Positions 35,255 to 45,251 are shown, counted from the first letter of the stretch. The stretch: DNA of 64,000 nt from Vulcanisaeta souniana JCM 11219 (GCF_026000775.1 NZ_AP026830.1:434001-498000), one strand, 5' to 3'. The notes: generated by a model not told the origin, from the letters alone. Program-made: numbers and translations.

Positions 35255-36253
35255 ATGAGTTCTCTCGAAATTGACCTGAGGAATAGGGATAAGTACGAGA
35301 ATGTAATAAGGGCTATTGATGAATATGGATTATCAATTAAGGAGTCAATATTTGAGAATTTACCGAGTGAATTAATGGTTACGTATCAAAGAATACGTGA
35401 AATATACGTTCAAGAGGTAACCAGGGACCGAGGTAGGGTTGATGTTGATTCGCTGATTCAATTATATATGAATGTGCCAAAGACCGAGGAACTCCTCCGA
35501 TACCTACTACTGGCCACAGTATTATTCACTGGATTTCAAAACCTGAGGAATGAGTTGATATATAGGGTTATGATGAAGAATTACGAGGCAATAAGCAGGG
35601 TAATAACGAACCCCAGTTACTCATTGATAAGTGATATAAGCATAAAGCTATTGAGTGATTATGAGAATGAGAGGGCCAAGAGGGAGAGTATCCAAGACAT
35701 TAACGAGGCAATGCACAGCTTTATTTATGGCTTGAGGAAGCTAACTAAGTCCTATGGAACAACATTGATCAAGTGGTTACCCAAGTTCAGGAACATAGAA
35801 GCATTCGAAAGAGCGCTACCCATATTCTATCCACCCAAGGTAAACGAGAGGAGGAGGAGGGCCATTAGGACATTCATTAGGTGGGTATCTCATGAGACCA
35901 ACTTACCAATAGCCCTCGGCATACTAACCAGGGGTAACTATAGGCATTACACATTGATAGCTGATGTGTATAGTACAATGGTCACAATAAGGAGTGGCGC
36001 CTTCCTTGCACTAAACAATGATCACGCACTAAGGATAATAAACAAGATACTGCCCAATAAGGACAGTGGCTTGACAATAAAGGTTGATGAGGTTAAGGGC
36101 TTGGTTAGAGCAGTTGGTAAATTAAGCGGTGACCCAATAATCTACGAAAGAGGTGCATTCAGAATAGGGCATGAATACTGCTCAAGACTTAAATGCAGCG
36201 AGTGCCCCCTGAATAAGGTATGTATGAAGTTAACCTGGGTGAATATTAAATGA
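35255..36253 (+). CDS. Helical protein with C-terminal four-cysteine (probable Fe-S) loop; HhH-GPD-like candidate
   Basis: The 332-residue protein is mostly helical. It ends with C309-x4-C314-x2-C317-x5-C323, very like the 4Fe-4S loop that closes endonuclease III/MutY-type glycosylases (C-x6-C-x2-C-x5-C). The preceding segment RRRRAIRTFIRWVSHETNLPIALG resembles the helical part of DUF2400-like HhH-GPD relatives, but no clear helix-hairpin-helix or catalytic Lys/Asp could be placed. A DNA-binding Fe-S protein is an inference. It overlaps by 4 nt the next gene, which is probably translated with it. Confidence 0.6.
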   Translation: MSSLEIDLRNRDKYENVIRAIDEYGLSIKESIFENLPSELMVTYQRIREIYVQEVTRDRGRVDVDSLIQLYMNVPKTEELLRYLLLATVLFTGFQNLRNELIYRVMMKNYEAISRVITNPSYSLISDISIKLLSDYENERAKRESIQDINEAMHSFIYGLRKLTKSYGTTLIKWLPKFRNIEAFERALPIFYPPKVNERRRRAIRTFIRWVSHETNLPIALGILTRGNYRHYTLIADVYSTMVTIRSGAFLALNNDHALRIINKILPNKDSGLTIKVDEVKGLVRAVGKLSGDPIIYERGAFRIGHEYCSRLKCSECPLNKVCMKLTWVNIK

Positions 36254-36519
36254 GCATAGACATACCGGAGGAGATAAGGAGGATTGTTGAGGAGATAACA
36301 ATAAACAAGCTAAGCGACATCAAGGGAAAAACCGAGACACTGAGTTTCGTAGATTCAGTAATCGAGGAGCTCAGAAAAAGGGGCATCAACCTAAACGATG
36401 ACCTGGAGGCAATGGTAAGGCCGTACATAGTTGACATACTGTGGACACTAAGAAAAAGAGGTACGGTGTCAATGGACGACGACCTACTACACTTCTCAGT
36501 AACAAAGCAGGGATCTTAA
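36250..36519 (+). CDS. Small hypothetical protein coupled to the Fe-S-type gene
   Basis: It is an 89-residue, charged, helical protein (SFVDSVIEELRKRGINLNDDLEAMVRPYIVDILWTLRKRG) with no cysteines. Its ATG overlaps the stop of 35255-36253 (ATGA). The C-terminal half resembles a winged-helix or helix-turn-helix remnant, but is too short to call. No function assigned; co-translation suggests a partner subunit. Confidence 0.62.
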   Translation: MSIDIPEEIRRIVEEITINKLSDIKGKTETLSFVDSVIEELRKRGINLNDDLEAMVRPYIVDILWTLRKRGTVSMDDDLLHFSVTKQGS

Positions 36520-36610
36520 CCAATACTAATAAATTAATTACCGACTAGTCAATAATGCCCCCTGCATGCACTCACGCAGCGGGCCCACCTGGGCATTGGG
36601 CCCGGGTGGG

Positions 36611-37170
36611 TCATAATTTATTCAACCCCACATTAACTGCGCCATCAATGTCTATTATTACATAGTAACCATTGATTAGCGGACCTGGATTAACAATAAT
36701 GGTATTACCCAATTTATCGACGCCACGGAATTCATGAACGTGGACGCGCAATATGGCTAACGGCTTAACTCTCTCAATTAACCTATGTACTGGTCTACTA
36801 TCAATATGTACCCCATTCCATGCCTTATCAACGTTAGTTCCACAAGGCGGATAATGTGACGCAAGTACTAGCCTGGGCCCCAAGTCCTTAATGGGCACTT
36901 GCATTGATTAACCGGCTAAGTAAAGTGAGACAATGGTTATTACACGACCATTAATCAAAAATTGCTGGGTCATTGACCTAGTGTCATAGGGATCCGCATT
37001 ACCCATGACTGCGTATACAGGTTTACCGTAATTATCCAATTAAGTATTTCTGGGTTCTCAAAATCACCACTAACGATTATTATGCTAATTCTCTTTGCGA
37101 TATTTCCTATTGAGTTTATATAATACCTATCACCATGTACAACGGATATATGTAGTATCTTGATGTTCAT
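36611..37170 (-). pseudogene. Frameshifted metallophosphoesterase gene
   Basis: Three reading frames in series spell a calcineurin-like phosphoesterase. The N-terminus is ILHISVVHGDRYYI ... IIVSGDFENPE in the first frame. Then VYAVMGNADPYD, the GN-x-D motif, appears in a second frame. Last comes LVLASHYPPCGT ... RVHVHEFRG ... NTIIVNPGP in a third. Two frame changes are therefore needed, and the first metal ligand (normally HISDVHGD) is now Val. The gene is dead in this strain unless sequencing errors explain it. It lies between the small coupled gene and the transporter pair. Confidence 0.82.
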
Positions 37171-37252
37171 TAATATTTACTGAGTTAATAGAATCTAAAT
37201 TAAGTTTATCTGCTGGGTATTGCTTAAAAATGATCATAGTGCATTGATTATT

Positions 37253-37477
37253 ATGACGACGGAGGCAAGTAAAAATATACATACCTGGCGTAAGGTTGTT
37301 GCTGGCATACTCTTCATAATACCATGGATATACTACACATTACTACCGTTATATAATACAGTCCAGCCAGAACTTGGTGGCGTGCCATACTTCTACTGGT
37401 CCCAAACACTATGGCTCCTAATATCCTCAATACTCTTCGTAATAGGCGTAATCCTACTCTACCCAAGTAAGAGGTGA
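37253..37477 (+). CDS. Small membrane subunit (DUF3311-like) of a solute:sodium symporter
   Basis: The 74-residue protein has two hydrophobic helices (KVVAGILFIIPWIYYTLLPLYN and LWLLISSILFVIGVILLYP). Small DUF3311-like proteins commonly sit directly upstream of SSS-family monocarboxylate or amino-acid symporters, as here: the gap to the transporter is 6 nt. The start ATG 37253 is preceded by a TATA-like GCTTAAAAATG centred near 37227, and an in-frame TTG at 37220 is less likely. It likely helps assembly or coupling of the symporter. Confidence 0.72.
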   Translation: MTTEASKNIHTWRKVVAGILFIIPWIYYTLLPLYNTVQPELGGVPYFYWSQTLWLLISSILFVIGVILLYPSKR

Positions 37478-37483
37478 GGGAGC

Positions 37484-39004
37484 ATGGCAAGCTCATTGAT
37501 AGGCCCATTGGGTTGGGGCATATTCCTCGGCTTTTTCGTAATATTCATATTCCTTGGTTTCTACGGCGCCAGGTGGCGCAGGGGCGACCTCAATCAATTA
37601 CATGAGTGGGCCTTGGCTGGTCGTAGGTTAGGTACATTCCTTGCATGGTTCCTCGTCGGTGCTGATCTTTACACAGCCTATACATTTGTCGCAGTACCAT
37701 CTGGTGTATTCGCCAGTGGCGCCCTCTATTTCTATGCAGTTCCCTATGTAGCCACCGTATTTGCCCTGGCCGCTGTTACAATGCCGGCGCTTTGGAGATG
37801 GAGTAGGTTGAGGAATTACGTCACCGCCGCTGATTTTGTTCAGGAAAGGTTCAATAGTAAGTTGCTTGCTGGTTTCGTTGCAGCCACGGGTATTGTTGCC
37901 GAATTCCCATACATTGCATTGCAGATAGTTGGCATGCAAGCTGTACTGACAGTAATGCTCCTTGGCGTTGTTAAGAACGTTAAGCTGGTCAGCGACATAG
38001 CGCTAACTATATCTTTCATAATACTGGCGGCTTTCGTATACACTAGTGGGCTCAGAGGCGCCACACTGACGGCTGTTTTTAAGGATGCCCTAATTTTCCT
38101 AGGTGTAATCGCAATATTGGTCGCCGTCCCATTCGCGATACATGGTGGCTTCTCGGCAGCCTTTAATGCAGCCACGCTTAAGGCGTTACCAACGGGCGTC
38201 TCCACATTGAAGGATCCATACTTCATAACATACACGACACTTTGGATCGGTAGTAGCCTAGCCCTATACCTATACCCTCATTCCGTTAATGGTGCGTTGA
38301 GTGCTGAGAGTGATAAGAAGCTTGCCATGAGCACAGCCCTACTGCCCATATATGGCATTGCCCTGGCGCTGCTCGCAATGTATGGTATATTGATATACGG
38401 TAGTCCAGAGGCCATGAAGATACTGAGCCTATTCCCGGCGTCAGCCAGGGGTAGTTTGGTGATACCGACACTGGCAGTAACCACATTACCCGAGTGGTTA
38501 GCCGCCCTAGCCCTACTTGGCGTTTTCGTTGGTGGTCTCGTGCCTGCCGCGATCATGGCAATGGCCCAGGCGAATTTACTAATTAGGAATGTCGTTAAGC
38601 CAATATACCCAAGGATAACACCGCAGGGAGAGACTAGGGCCGCCAAGTGGTCCTCTGTAATATTCAAGTTCCTAGCGTTGGGTTTCGTATTTATTGTCCC
38701 AGCGACCTACGCAATATGGCTTCAGTTACTTGGTGGCATAATAATTACGCAAACCCTGCCTGCGGTGTTCCTGGGCCTTGTTACGAATAAGTTTGATAAG
38801 TACTCATTAATGACTGGTTGGGCTGTTGGTTTGGGGCTAGGTATCTACCTATTCATAACTCCGCATAAACCCTCTGCAATGTCACCGCTTTACCCAATAG
38901 CCGGCCACCTCGTGTTCATAGCCATCATAGCACTTGCCGTAAACCTACTTATAGTGCTTGTTGGTACTGGCATAGCCATGGCTGTTAAACGAGGCATGTC
39001 CTAA
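37484..39004 (+). CDS. SSS-family sodium:solute symporter
   Basis: A 506-residue transporter has about 13 hydrophobic segments. GRRLGTFLAWFLVGADLYTAYTFVAVPSGVF and RLRNYVTAADFVQERFNSK near the N-terminus match the SSS family, in particular the MctP-like monocarboxylate/proline branch that uses a DUF3311 partner. The likely substrate is a short organic acid or amino acid; the sequence cannot narrow it further. It is coupled with the small membrane gene upstream and precedes the rpo3 cluster, which has its own promoter. Confidence 0.88.
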   Translation: MASSLIGPLGWGIFLGFFVIFIFLGFYGARWRRGDLNQLHEWALAGRRLGTFLAWFLVGADLYTAYTFVAVPSGVFASGALYFYAVPYVATVFALAAVTMPALWRWSRLRNYVTAADFVQERFNSKLLAGFVAATGIVAEFPYIALQIVGMQAVLTVMLLGVVKNVKLVSDIALTISFIILAAFVYTSGLRGATLTAVFKDALIFLGVIAILVAVPFAIHGGFSAAFNAATLKALPTGVSTLKDPYFITYTTLWIGSSLALYLYPHSVNGALSAESDKKLAMSTALLPIYGIALALLAMYGILIYGSPEAMKILSLFPASARGSLVIPTLAVTTLPEWLAALALLGVFVGGLVPAAIMAMAQANLLIRNVVKPIYPRITPQGETRAAKWSSVIFKFLALGFVFIVPATYAIWLQLLGGIIITQTLPAVFLGLVTNKFDKYSLMTGWAVGLGLGIYLFITPHKPSAMSPLYPIAGHLVFIAIIALAVNLLIVLVGTGIAMAVKRGMS

Positions 39005-39055
39005 TGCAGTAGAGATGAGAAATGTTTATTTACTCAAAATCACAATCATCATTCC

Positions 39056-39961
39056 GTGGTTTTGGTAAGAGTTATTGAGAAGTCGGACCTATACCTTAAG
39101 GCTATTGTGGACGGCATCACACCGCCCCTCATTAATGCACTGCGCAGGGTACTTATTTCTGACGTTCCTGTACTTGCCATAGATGACGTCATAATCCTGG
39201 ACAATACCTCCGTCCTTTACGATGAAGTTCTAGCCCATAGGCTCTCCATGATACCAATAAGGACAGACCTAAGGAAACTACCGAAGATTGAGGAATGCGA
39301 GCAGGAACTCGTTGATCCAAGCCTGTGCCAGGTCAGGTTTGAACTTAATGTGGAGGCTAAGGAACCAACGGTTGTTTATAGCAGGGACCTGAAGTCTGAT
39401 GATCCCAGCGCCAGGCCTGTTTATGAGGATATGCCCATTGTCAAGTTAGTACCCGGTCAAAAGGTTGTTCTTGAGGCTTATGCCAGGCTTGGTAGAGCCA
39501 GGAACAGTGTTAAGTGGCAGGCTGGCTTGGCGGCTTATTACTATTACCCAAGGGTGAATGTTGTTGATAAAGCTACTGATAAATGCCGCGTATGTATGGA
39601 TGTGTGCAATGGCGCACTTGAGATCAAAGACGATGGATCAATAGTTATTAACGACGTACTCAAGTGCACCTTCAATAAGTGGAAGGCCTGTGAACAAATA
39701 TGCCCAGCGCTGAGGGTTGGTTGGGATGAGAATAAGTACGTGTTTTGGGCAGAGAGTTTCGGCAACATACCAATTGAGGACATGGTCAGGGAAGGCTTCA
39801 GGATACTTAAGGGTAAGTTCCAGGAGTTTGTGAGCGAGCTGGAGCTTGAGTTATCAAGAGGGCAAGCGCCCAGCGGTGGGTTACCCACTGAGGAAGAGGA
39901 GACCACCCAAGCAACGGGGGAGGAACTCGGTACCACTGAGGAGGGTTTCATCGAGGAGTAG
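39056..39961 (+). CDS. rpo3: RNA polymerase subunit Rpo3 (RpoD) with ferredoxin-like domain
   Basis: This is the alpha-like subunit that dimerises with Rpo11 to begin RNAP assembly. NALRRVLISDVPVLAID (27-43) and LAHRLSMIPIRTD (59-71) are conserved N-terminal domain parts. A ferredoxin-like insert carries Cys177, Cys180, Cys184 and a second group Cys204, Cys212, Cys216, which in related Crenarchaeota bind an Fe-S cluster. An acidic, Thr/Glu-rich tail of about 30 residues follows. The GTG start at 39056 is 26 nt from AATGTTTATTTA. It leads the ribosomal-protein/RNAP run. Confidence 0.96.
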   Translation: MVLVRVIEKSDLYLKAIVDGITPPLINALRRVLISDVPVLAIDDVIILDNTSVLYDEVLAHRLSMIPIRTDLRKLPKIEECEQELVDPSLCQVRFELNVEAKEPTVVYSRDLKSDDPSARPVYEDMPIVKLVPGQKVVLEAYARLGRARNSVKWQAGLAAYYYYPRVNVVDKATDKCRVCMDVCNGALEIKDDGSIVINDVLKCTFNKWKACEQICPALRVGWDENKYVFWAESFGNIPIEDMVREGFRILKGKFQEFVSELELELSRGQAPSGGLPTEEEETTQATGEELGTTEEGFIEE

Positions 39962-40024
39962 GTTGTGTATTCACCACATACGGTTGCGAATTATTTAAAA
40001 AGGGTTGTGTAATCGTTATCAGGC

Positions 40025-40393
40025 ATGCCGCCAAACCCCACAGGTCCTACGAACATGGAGCTTCGTATGCTGGTAAGATTCCTTAGACGTGCGGCTAATG
40101 AGTATAAGGCAGGCATTTGGGATTACGTGGCCGACCTCCTTGAGAAGCCCACTAGGCGTAGGGTTGAGGTTAATGTCAGCAAGATAAATAGGTTTGCTAA
40201 TGATGGTGATGTGGTCGTCGTACCAGGCAAGGTGCTTGGTTACGGCGTATTGAACAAGAAGGTAACAATTGCTGCATGGTCGTTCTCCAGGGGCGCCCTT
40301 GACGCCATTAAGAAGGCTGGTGCCGAGGCAATAACAATACCTGACCTGGTCAGGAAAAATAGCAGGGGTAGTAATGTTAAGATTATTATCTAG
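40025..40393 (+). CDS. rpl18e: Ribosomal protein eL18
   Basis: This 122-residue protein matches eL18 along its length: RFLRRAANEYKAGIWDYVADLLEKPTRRRVEVNVSKINRFANDGD, then VVVPGKVLGYGVLNKKVTIAAWSFS. It is a large-subunit protein shared with eukaryotes and lies between rpo3 and uL13, as in many archaea. A TATA-like ATTATTTAAAAAG centred near 39995 gives it its own promoter. Confidence 0.95.
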   Translation: MPPNPTGPTNMELRMLVRFLRRAANEYKAGIWDYVADLLEKPTRRRVEVNVSKINRFANDGDVVVVPGKVLGYGVLNKKVTIAAWSFSRGALDAIKKAGAEAITIPDLVRKNSRGSNVKIII

Positions 40394-40422
40394 GGTGATG
40401 ATCAATGTGTAGTAAGGTGATA

Positions 40423-40977
40423 ATGGTAGACAGGAATCCTCCTCAGTTGAATGAGGTTGTTGTTGATGCCGCGAATCACGTTGTTGGTAGGCTCGCGTCA
40501 ATAGTGGCCAAGTGGGCGCTTGAGGGTAGGAGGGTGGTCATTGTTAATGCCGAGAAGGCGGTGGTTACTGGGGACTTCAACATGGTGCTTAATTGGTATA
40601 AGACGAGGATAAGCGAGTGGTTAACGCACTATAACCCTGAGAAGGTTGGTCCTAAGATACCCAGGAAACCCGATAGAATATTAAGGAGGGTCATCAGAGG
40701 AATGCTGCCCAGGAAGGAGACCAGGGGCAAACAAGCCTACAAGAGGATTAGGGTCTTCATGGGTGTTCCTCCACAGTACATTAACGTGGACAAGGTCATT
40801 ATAAGAGGCGCATTACTATCCATCAAGCCCGGTGCCAAGTATGCAACACTTGAGGAGCTTTGGAGCCACATAGAGCCCAAGCAGTATGAGGCTTGGAGAA
40901 AGGCGAGGGAGGCTTGGGAGACTAAAATGGCGAAGCTTAAAAAGGCTGAGGGTGAGGGTAAGGGTGGTAGCGCATGA
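40423..40977 (+). CDS. rpl13: Ribosomal protein uL13
   Basis: It is uL13 of archaeal type: VVVDAANHVVGRLASIVAKWALEGRRVVIVNAEKAVVTGD at the N-terminus, LRRVIRGMLPRKETRGKQAYKRIRVFMGVP in the middle, and a basic C-terminal helix. AAGGTGATA sits directly before ATG 40423; ATG 40405 is in frame and also follows a purine-rich stretch, so six extra residues are possible. Its stop overlaps the start of uS9 (ATGA), so the two are translationally coupled. Confidence 0.95.
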   Translation: MVDRNPPQLNEVVVDAANHVVGRLASIVAKWALEGRRVVIVNAEKAVVTGDFNMVLNWYKTRISEWLTHYNPEKVGPKIPRKPDRILRRVIRGMLPRKETRGKQAYKRIRVFMGVPPQYINVDKVIIRGALLSIKPGAKYATLEELWSHIEPKQYEAWRKAREAWETKMAKLKKAEGEGKGGSA

Positions 40978-41450
40978 GTGAGCAGGGAAGTGTGTCTTCG
41001 GCATTACCCAGGTCTGTGCCCAATGTGACCGTCCAGGAGGTAGCTGGAGCTAGGGTAGTGATTGCTGTTGGTAAGAAGAAGACGGCTATTGCCAAGGCAA
41101 TTGTTAGGCCTGGTATTGGTAGGGTTAGGGTTAATGGTGTTCCCGTTGAGATTTGGCCCATTGAGATGGCCAGGATCAGGATGATGGAACCACTGTTACT
41201 CGCAGGTAAAGAGTTAATGGGCAAGGTGGATATTGATGTAACCGTTAGGGGCGGTGGCTTCATGGGGCAAGCCACGGCAGTTAGGATAGCAATTGCCAGA
41301 GGGCTTGTTGAGTATTTCCAGAATCCCAAGTTGCTTGAACTATACATGGTTTATGATTCATCGATGATTAAGGGAGATCCAAGGAGAACAGAACCAAAGA
41401 AGCCTGGACTTAAGCATGCCAGGAGCAAGAAGCAAAAGGCGTATAGATGA
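40974..41450 (+). CDS. rps9: Ribosomal protein uS9
   Basis: It is the small-subunit protein uS9: VIAVGKKKTAIAKAIVRPGIGRVRVNGVPVEIW, GGGFMGQATAVRIAIARGLVEYF and the universally conserved basic tail that reaches the P-site tRNA (HARSKKQKAYR). The 158 residues include an N-terminal extension of about 20 residues before the first strand. It overlaps uL13 by 4 nt and precedes rpo10, a standard archaeal order. Confidence 0.96.
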   Translation: MSEQGSVSSALPRSVPNVTVQEVAGARVVIAVGKKKTAIAKAIVRPGIGRVRVNGVPVEIWPIEMARIRMMEPLLLAGKELMGKVDIDVTVRGGGFMGQATAVRIAIARGLVEYFQNPKLLELYMVYDSSMIKGDPRRTEPKKPGLKHARSKKQKAYR

Positions 41451-41519
41451 ACTTCGTAATGATTCTTCCTCAATACAGCACAAAAATAATTTAAAGGGGC
41501 TCTTTATTACGTTATCTTA

Positions 41520-41726
41520 ATGATTGTACCCATTAGGTGTTGGACTTGCGGAAGGCCGCTTGGTCATCTTTGGGAGCCATTTAGGCGGAGGGTTCTTAGT
41601 GGTGAGAACCCTGAGAAGGTGCTTAATGATCTAGGTGTCACGCGTTATTGTTGCAGGAGGACTTTATTGTCGCATATTGAGTTGATTGATAGGGTTCTTG
41701 AGTATTCAGGTATTGAGAGCGAATAG
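41520..41726 (+). CDS. rpo10: RNA polymerase subunit Rpo10 (RpoN)
   Basis: It is the zinc-bundle subunit of archaeal RNA polymerase, 68 residues. [12 protein letters not shown] (Cys7, Cys10) and [11 protein letters not shown] (Cys44, Cys45) make the atypical C-x-x-C/CC zinc site shared with eukaryotic Rpb10. It lies between uS9 and SmAP. A TATA-like AATTTAAAGG centred near 41494 predicts its own leaderless transcript. Confidence 0.95.
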   Translation: MIVPIRCWTCGRPLGHLWEPFRRRVLSGENPEKVLNDLGVTRYCCRRTLLSHIELIDRVLEYSGIESE

Positions 41727-41764
41727 GAATCACTTTATTCTATATAAGGTCAATGTTACTACTT

Positions 41765-41787
41765 TTAACACTCTTAGATGGTGTTAA
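41765..41787. promoter_or_regulatory. Inverted repeat upstream of the SmAP promoter
   Basis: TTAACAC (41765-41771) and GTGTTAA (41781-41787) are 7-bp perfect arms separated by 9 nt. They lie directly upstream of the TATA element TTTAAATATAGG (41790-41801) that serves the SmAP gene at 41821. A regulator site is possible; a chance repeat of this size is also possible. Confidence 0.35.
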
Positions 41788-41820
41788 GATTTAAATATAG
41801 GCTTTCTCGGCACGTCATTA

Positions 41821-42066
41821 ATGGAGAGACCCCAACAACCAATGAAAACGTTGCAGAAACTCGTTGGTAAGCACGTAACTGTCAGACTAAAGAATAATAA
41901 GGTGTTGAGGGGAGTCCTTGTTAATTACGATGACTGTATGAACTTAATAATTGATGAGGGTGAGGAGCTTGATCAGAAGGGTGAGAACGTGGTTGTTAAA
42001 TACGGCAGATTAGTAATTAGGGGTACCCAGGTATTATATATAACCTCTGAAGAGACGATGGGGTGA
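41821..42066 (+). CDS. Sm-like archaeal protein (SmAP/LSm)
   Basis: This 81-residue Sm-fold protein has Sm1 motif [26 protein letters not shown] (30-55) and Sm2 motif [13 protein letters not shown] (62-74). Such proteins form heptameric rings that bind U-rich RNA and take part in RNA processing and tRNA/sRNA metabolism. ATG 41821 is leaderless by its TATA distance. Its stop overlaps the next start (TGATG), which joins it to S-adenosylmethionine synthetase. Confidence 0.93.
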   Translation: MERPQQPMKTLQKLVGKHVTVRLKNNKVLRGVLVNYDDCMNLIIDEGEELDQKGENVVVKYGRLVIRGTQVLYITSEETMG

Positions 42067-43301
42067 TGGGCATGGCGAAGACAATAACAGTAAACACGAT
42101 AGAAAGGGCCCCAGTCTCAGGGTTAAATGTTGAGTTAGTGGAAAGGAAGGGCCTTGGACACCCGGACTATATTGCTGACTCTGCATCGGAGGTTGTAAGC
42201 AGGGCCTTGTCCAGCTATTACCTTGAGAAGTACGGCGTAATACTTCATCACAATGTTGATAAGGTTCTCATAGTTGGTGGTCAGGCCAATCCACGGTTTG
42301 GCGGCGGTGATGTAATTCAGCCAATATACATACTCGTTGCCGGTAGAGTAACTACTGAGGTTAGGACGGCTACTGGTGTTGAAAAGGTACCTATCGGTAC
42401 AATAATAATATCATCAATTAAGGATTGGATAAGGAACAACTTTAGGTTCCTTGATGCTGATAAGCACGTGGTTATTGATTATAGGGTTGGCATGGGCTCG
42501 ACTGACTTAGTGGGTGTTTATGAGCTTGGTGTTAAGGCTACAAAGGTCCCGTTGGCTAACGATACCTCAATCGGCGTAGGCTTTGCGCCTTTAACGGACA
42601 CCGAGAGACTTGTGCTTGAGACGGAGAGGTTACTCAACTCCAGGGAGTTTAAGGCCAAGCTTCCTGAGGTTGGTGAGGATGTTAAGGTCATGGGACTTAG
42701 GATCGGTAAGGAGGTTAAGTTAACGATAGCCGCTGCATTAATATCATCGCTTATTAAGGATAAGGATCACTATCTCAATGTTAAGGATGAGATTAGGAAT
42801 AGGGTTCTCGATCTAGCCACTAAGATATCGCCTAGTTTGAATGTTAATGTGACGGTGAATGCGGCAGACAAGCCAGAGCATGGGATATTCTACCTAACTG
42901 TTACCGGTACTTCTGCGGAGCATGGCGATGATGGAGCCACAGGACGTGGTAACAGGGCTAATGGCTTAATAACACCCATGAGGCCTATGACCATGGAGGC
43001 AACAGCGGGTAAGAACCCTGTTAGCCACATTGGTAAGCTCTATAATGTACTTGCCAACAAAATTGCTGAAAGGATCTATGGCGAGGTTAAGGGATTGAAG
43101 GAAGTCTACGTTTACCTACTAAGCCAAATCGGTAAACCAATAAACGAGCCCTTAGTGGCCAATGTGGACATATTGACTGAAAATGGCGTGGTACTTAGCG
43201 GTGAGATTAGGAATGAGATTGAGGGCATAGTTAATGAGGAACTTGAGAACATAACAGCAATAACGGACCTAGTGGTTAAGAACAAGGTGTCATTATTCTA
43301 A
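42066..43301 (+). CDS. mat: Archaeal-type S-adenosylmethionine synthetase
   Basis: It makes S-adenosylmethionine from methionine and ATP. The archaeal class is distinct from bacterial MetK; recognisable parts are [24 protein letters not shown] (27-50 on the longer form), [43 protein letters not shown] and [20 protein letters not shown]. The start could be GTG 42063, ATG 42066 or ATG 42072. I chose 42066, which overlaps the SmAP stop by one base. It is convergent with the DUF460 gene, overlapping 9 nt. Confidence 0.95.
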   Translation: MGMAKTITVNTIERAPVSGLNVELVERKGLGHPDYIADSASEVVSRALSSYYLEKYGVILHHNVDKVLIVGGQANPRFGGGDVIQPIYILVAGRVTTEVRTATGVEKVPIGTIIISSIKDWIRNNFRFLDADKHVVIDYRVGMGSTDLVGVYELGVKATKVPLANDTSIGVGFAPLTDTERLVLETERLLNSREFKAKLPEVGEDVKVMGLRIGKEVKLTIAAALISSLIKDKDHYLNVKDEIRNRVLDLATKISPSLNVNVTVNAADKPEHGIFYLTVTGTSAEHGDDGATGRGNRANGLITPMRPMTMEATAGKNPVSHIGKLYNVLANKIAERIYGEVKGLKEVYVYLLSQIGKPINEPLVANVDILTENGVVLSGEIRNEIEGIVNEELENITAITDLVVKNKVSLF

Positions 43302-45251
43302 TGCGCCGCTCCTTAAACGCCTGTATTCATTAATTATTTTTCTTAAATGATCCTCATCAACGGCATTGAGAAGTTCCTTGCTAAGCACCTCAGTTGTCCT
43401 GTTAATGATTAAGCCATCGATGAACGCAATGGTACTTAACTGGCCCTTATACACCATGTTCAACGGAATAACCCTTAATCCCCTCTTCCATATCGGTCTC
43501 AATGTGTTCCTATCGTTAACGTCTATTAAAACCACGAGGTTAATACCAGTACTTATTATGTTTTCAATACCTATGTTCATTAACTCGCCAATGGTCATCA
43601 CAAGTACGGAATTACGCATTCGAGCCACCAAATCCAGGTCCAGATTCTCGGAAAATCGTATTAATACATACCTATTGCCCTTAAGGTACTCCAGGAAGCC
43701 ACTAATGAGCTCATTCATGTTATCCTCAAGCTCCTTGATCCTAAGCCTACTCTTCTCAATATCACCCTCAAGAATACCAATCCTGGCATATAACGACTTG
43801 ATCACTTGGTCCCTCCTGACCTCAAGATCATAATTATTAATCAGTTCCTCAACCCTCTCCCTCTCCTCGTTATATAACTTATTAAGTCTCTCAATTTCGG
43901 CGTTTAAAGTCCTTATTACCCCCTCATATTCATCGCGCAACTTATCGCACTCGCACTCACACCTTTCTTGCCTCATTATCCTAATCTCCTGTTGAGGTTG
44001 AACATCAATCCTCCTACTAACCTCATCAATCGCCTGCTTTATCGACATACCCTTTATTACGAGCGCCTTTGCATCATCAGCAGCCCTCACGTAGGCTCTT
44101 CTAATTTCCTCCTCAACTCTATCTAGCTTAGGTCTCAATTGCATGAATGATTTATATGCAGCGGCCAATGCATCCCTCATATGTGGATCCTTAACATTAA
44201 CCCCCTGCTCCTGGGATACCTTAATGGCTATTTCGCTCTTCTCCGCAATACTTAGGTCCTTATCTGGGTAATAAATTGCAGCACCAACCATGGCTGCGAG
44301 CTTCTTGGCATAATCAGAGGGCTTGGCCGTGTCCACTGCAATTAGGACAGGCGTACCGTATTGATAAACAATCCTAAGTACGTGCCTCCTGCTAAGGTTC
44401 TTACCACTATGAAGAGCCAACACATTCCCGCTTAGGTCAAGCACGGCAACGCCGGTCACAATACCAGGGTCTATACCAACGATCAGTTTCCGATCTCTAG
44501 CGGCATTAATGTTCTCTATGCCCTCGCTCTCGGCTAAGCCAACGAACTTTATGGCATCGGTAGGTACCGACTCCACGATTACCTTAACATCCATACTTCT
44601 ACGGGGCTTAACAACGGATCTAACAATGCTTCTATCTGCATATACAATAAATACCACGGATCTTAAGCCCTCGCTCTCTGAGGCTATGAACATGTCGTAG
44701 TCAATACCATTACCTTCAAGTCTCTCCTTGATCTCCTTAGCCAAGTACCTAATCCTATGTGCAATGTTTCTCTCGAACCTATTCCTGCTCATACCGCCAG
44801 GTGTTGTTGATATTACTGCCTTGACTATGATCTTTGTTTCAGGCTCATAAACCTTAACAATGGAGCCAATGCCCATTGCGCAGAGCCTTGCCAGGAATTC
44901 CGCCGTGTTATCAGGATCAAGCTTAACCACGTTCAACCCAAAATACTTATTAACAAGGGACTCCATGGTTTCATCAGACTCCGGACTAACCTTAGTTACC
45001 TGAATTAAGTGGACATTAAATGGTAACCTGCCCAGTCTCTTAATTACAGCAGGGCTCAGTTCCATTATTTCACCAATGTTATCAATGGCTATGGCCTTCG
45101 GTCTCACCTTCTTAACGATCTTAATTAAATCCTGTGGGTCAATGATTCCCCTATCGGTTACCTCACCGTTAGTAAGTATTGCATATGAGAATCTCCTGCC
45201 GTTTATGTCAATCCCAATTATGGGTCCCGAGCTCAATTCCTCAATAAGCAT
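43293..45251 (-). CDS. DUF460 protein, RNase H-like fold with long coiled coil
   Basis: The 652-residue protein belongs to the archaeal DUF460/COG2433 group. It has an RNase H-like core: the first strand starts [14 protein letters not shown] near 13, and the second domain has [16 protein letters not shown] (258-273, Asp261) with later aspartates VDTAKPSD. A four-cysteine-rich CECECDKL near 435 precedes a coiled coil of about 80 residues, then a C-terminal alpha/beta domain. RuvC-like nuclease activity has been proposed for the family but is not established here. It is convergent with mat. Confidence 0.82.
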   Translation of the reverse strand: MLIEELSSGPIIGIDINGRRFSYAILTNGEVTDRGIIDPQDLIKIVKKVRPKAIAIDNIGEIMELSPAVIKRLGRLPFNVHLIQVTKVSPESDETMESLVNKYFGLNVVKLDPDNTAEFLARLCAMGIGSIVKVYEPETKIIVKAVISTTPGGMSRNRFERNIAHRIRYLAKEIKERLEGNGIDYDMFIASESEGLRSVVFIVYADRSIVRSVVKPRRSMDVKVIVESVPTDAIKFVGLAESEGIENINAARDRKLIVGIDPGIVTGVAVLDLSGNVLALHSGKNLSRRHVLRIVYQYGTPVLIAVDTAKPSDYAKKLAAMVGAAIYYPDKDLSIAEKSEIAIKVSQEQGVNVKDPHMRDALAAAYKSFMQLRPKLDRVEEEIRRAYVRAADDAKALVIKGMSIKQAIDEVSRRIDVQPQQEIRIMRQERCECECDKLRDEYEGVIRTLNAEIERLNKLYNEERERVEELINNYDLEVRRDQVIKSLYARIGILEGDIEKSRLRIKELEDNMNELISGFLEYLKGNRYVLIRFSENLDLDLVARMRNSVLVMTIGELMNIGIENIISTGINLVVLIDVNDRNTLRPIWKRGLRVIPLNMVYKGQLSTIAFIDGLIINRTTEVLSKELLNAVDEDHLRKIINEYRRLRSGALE

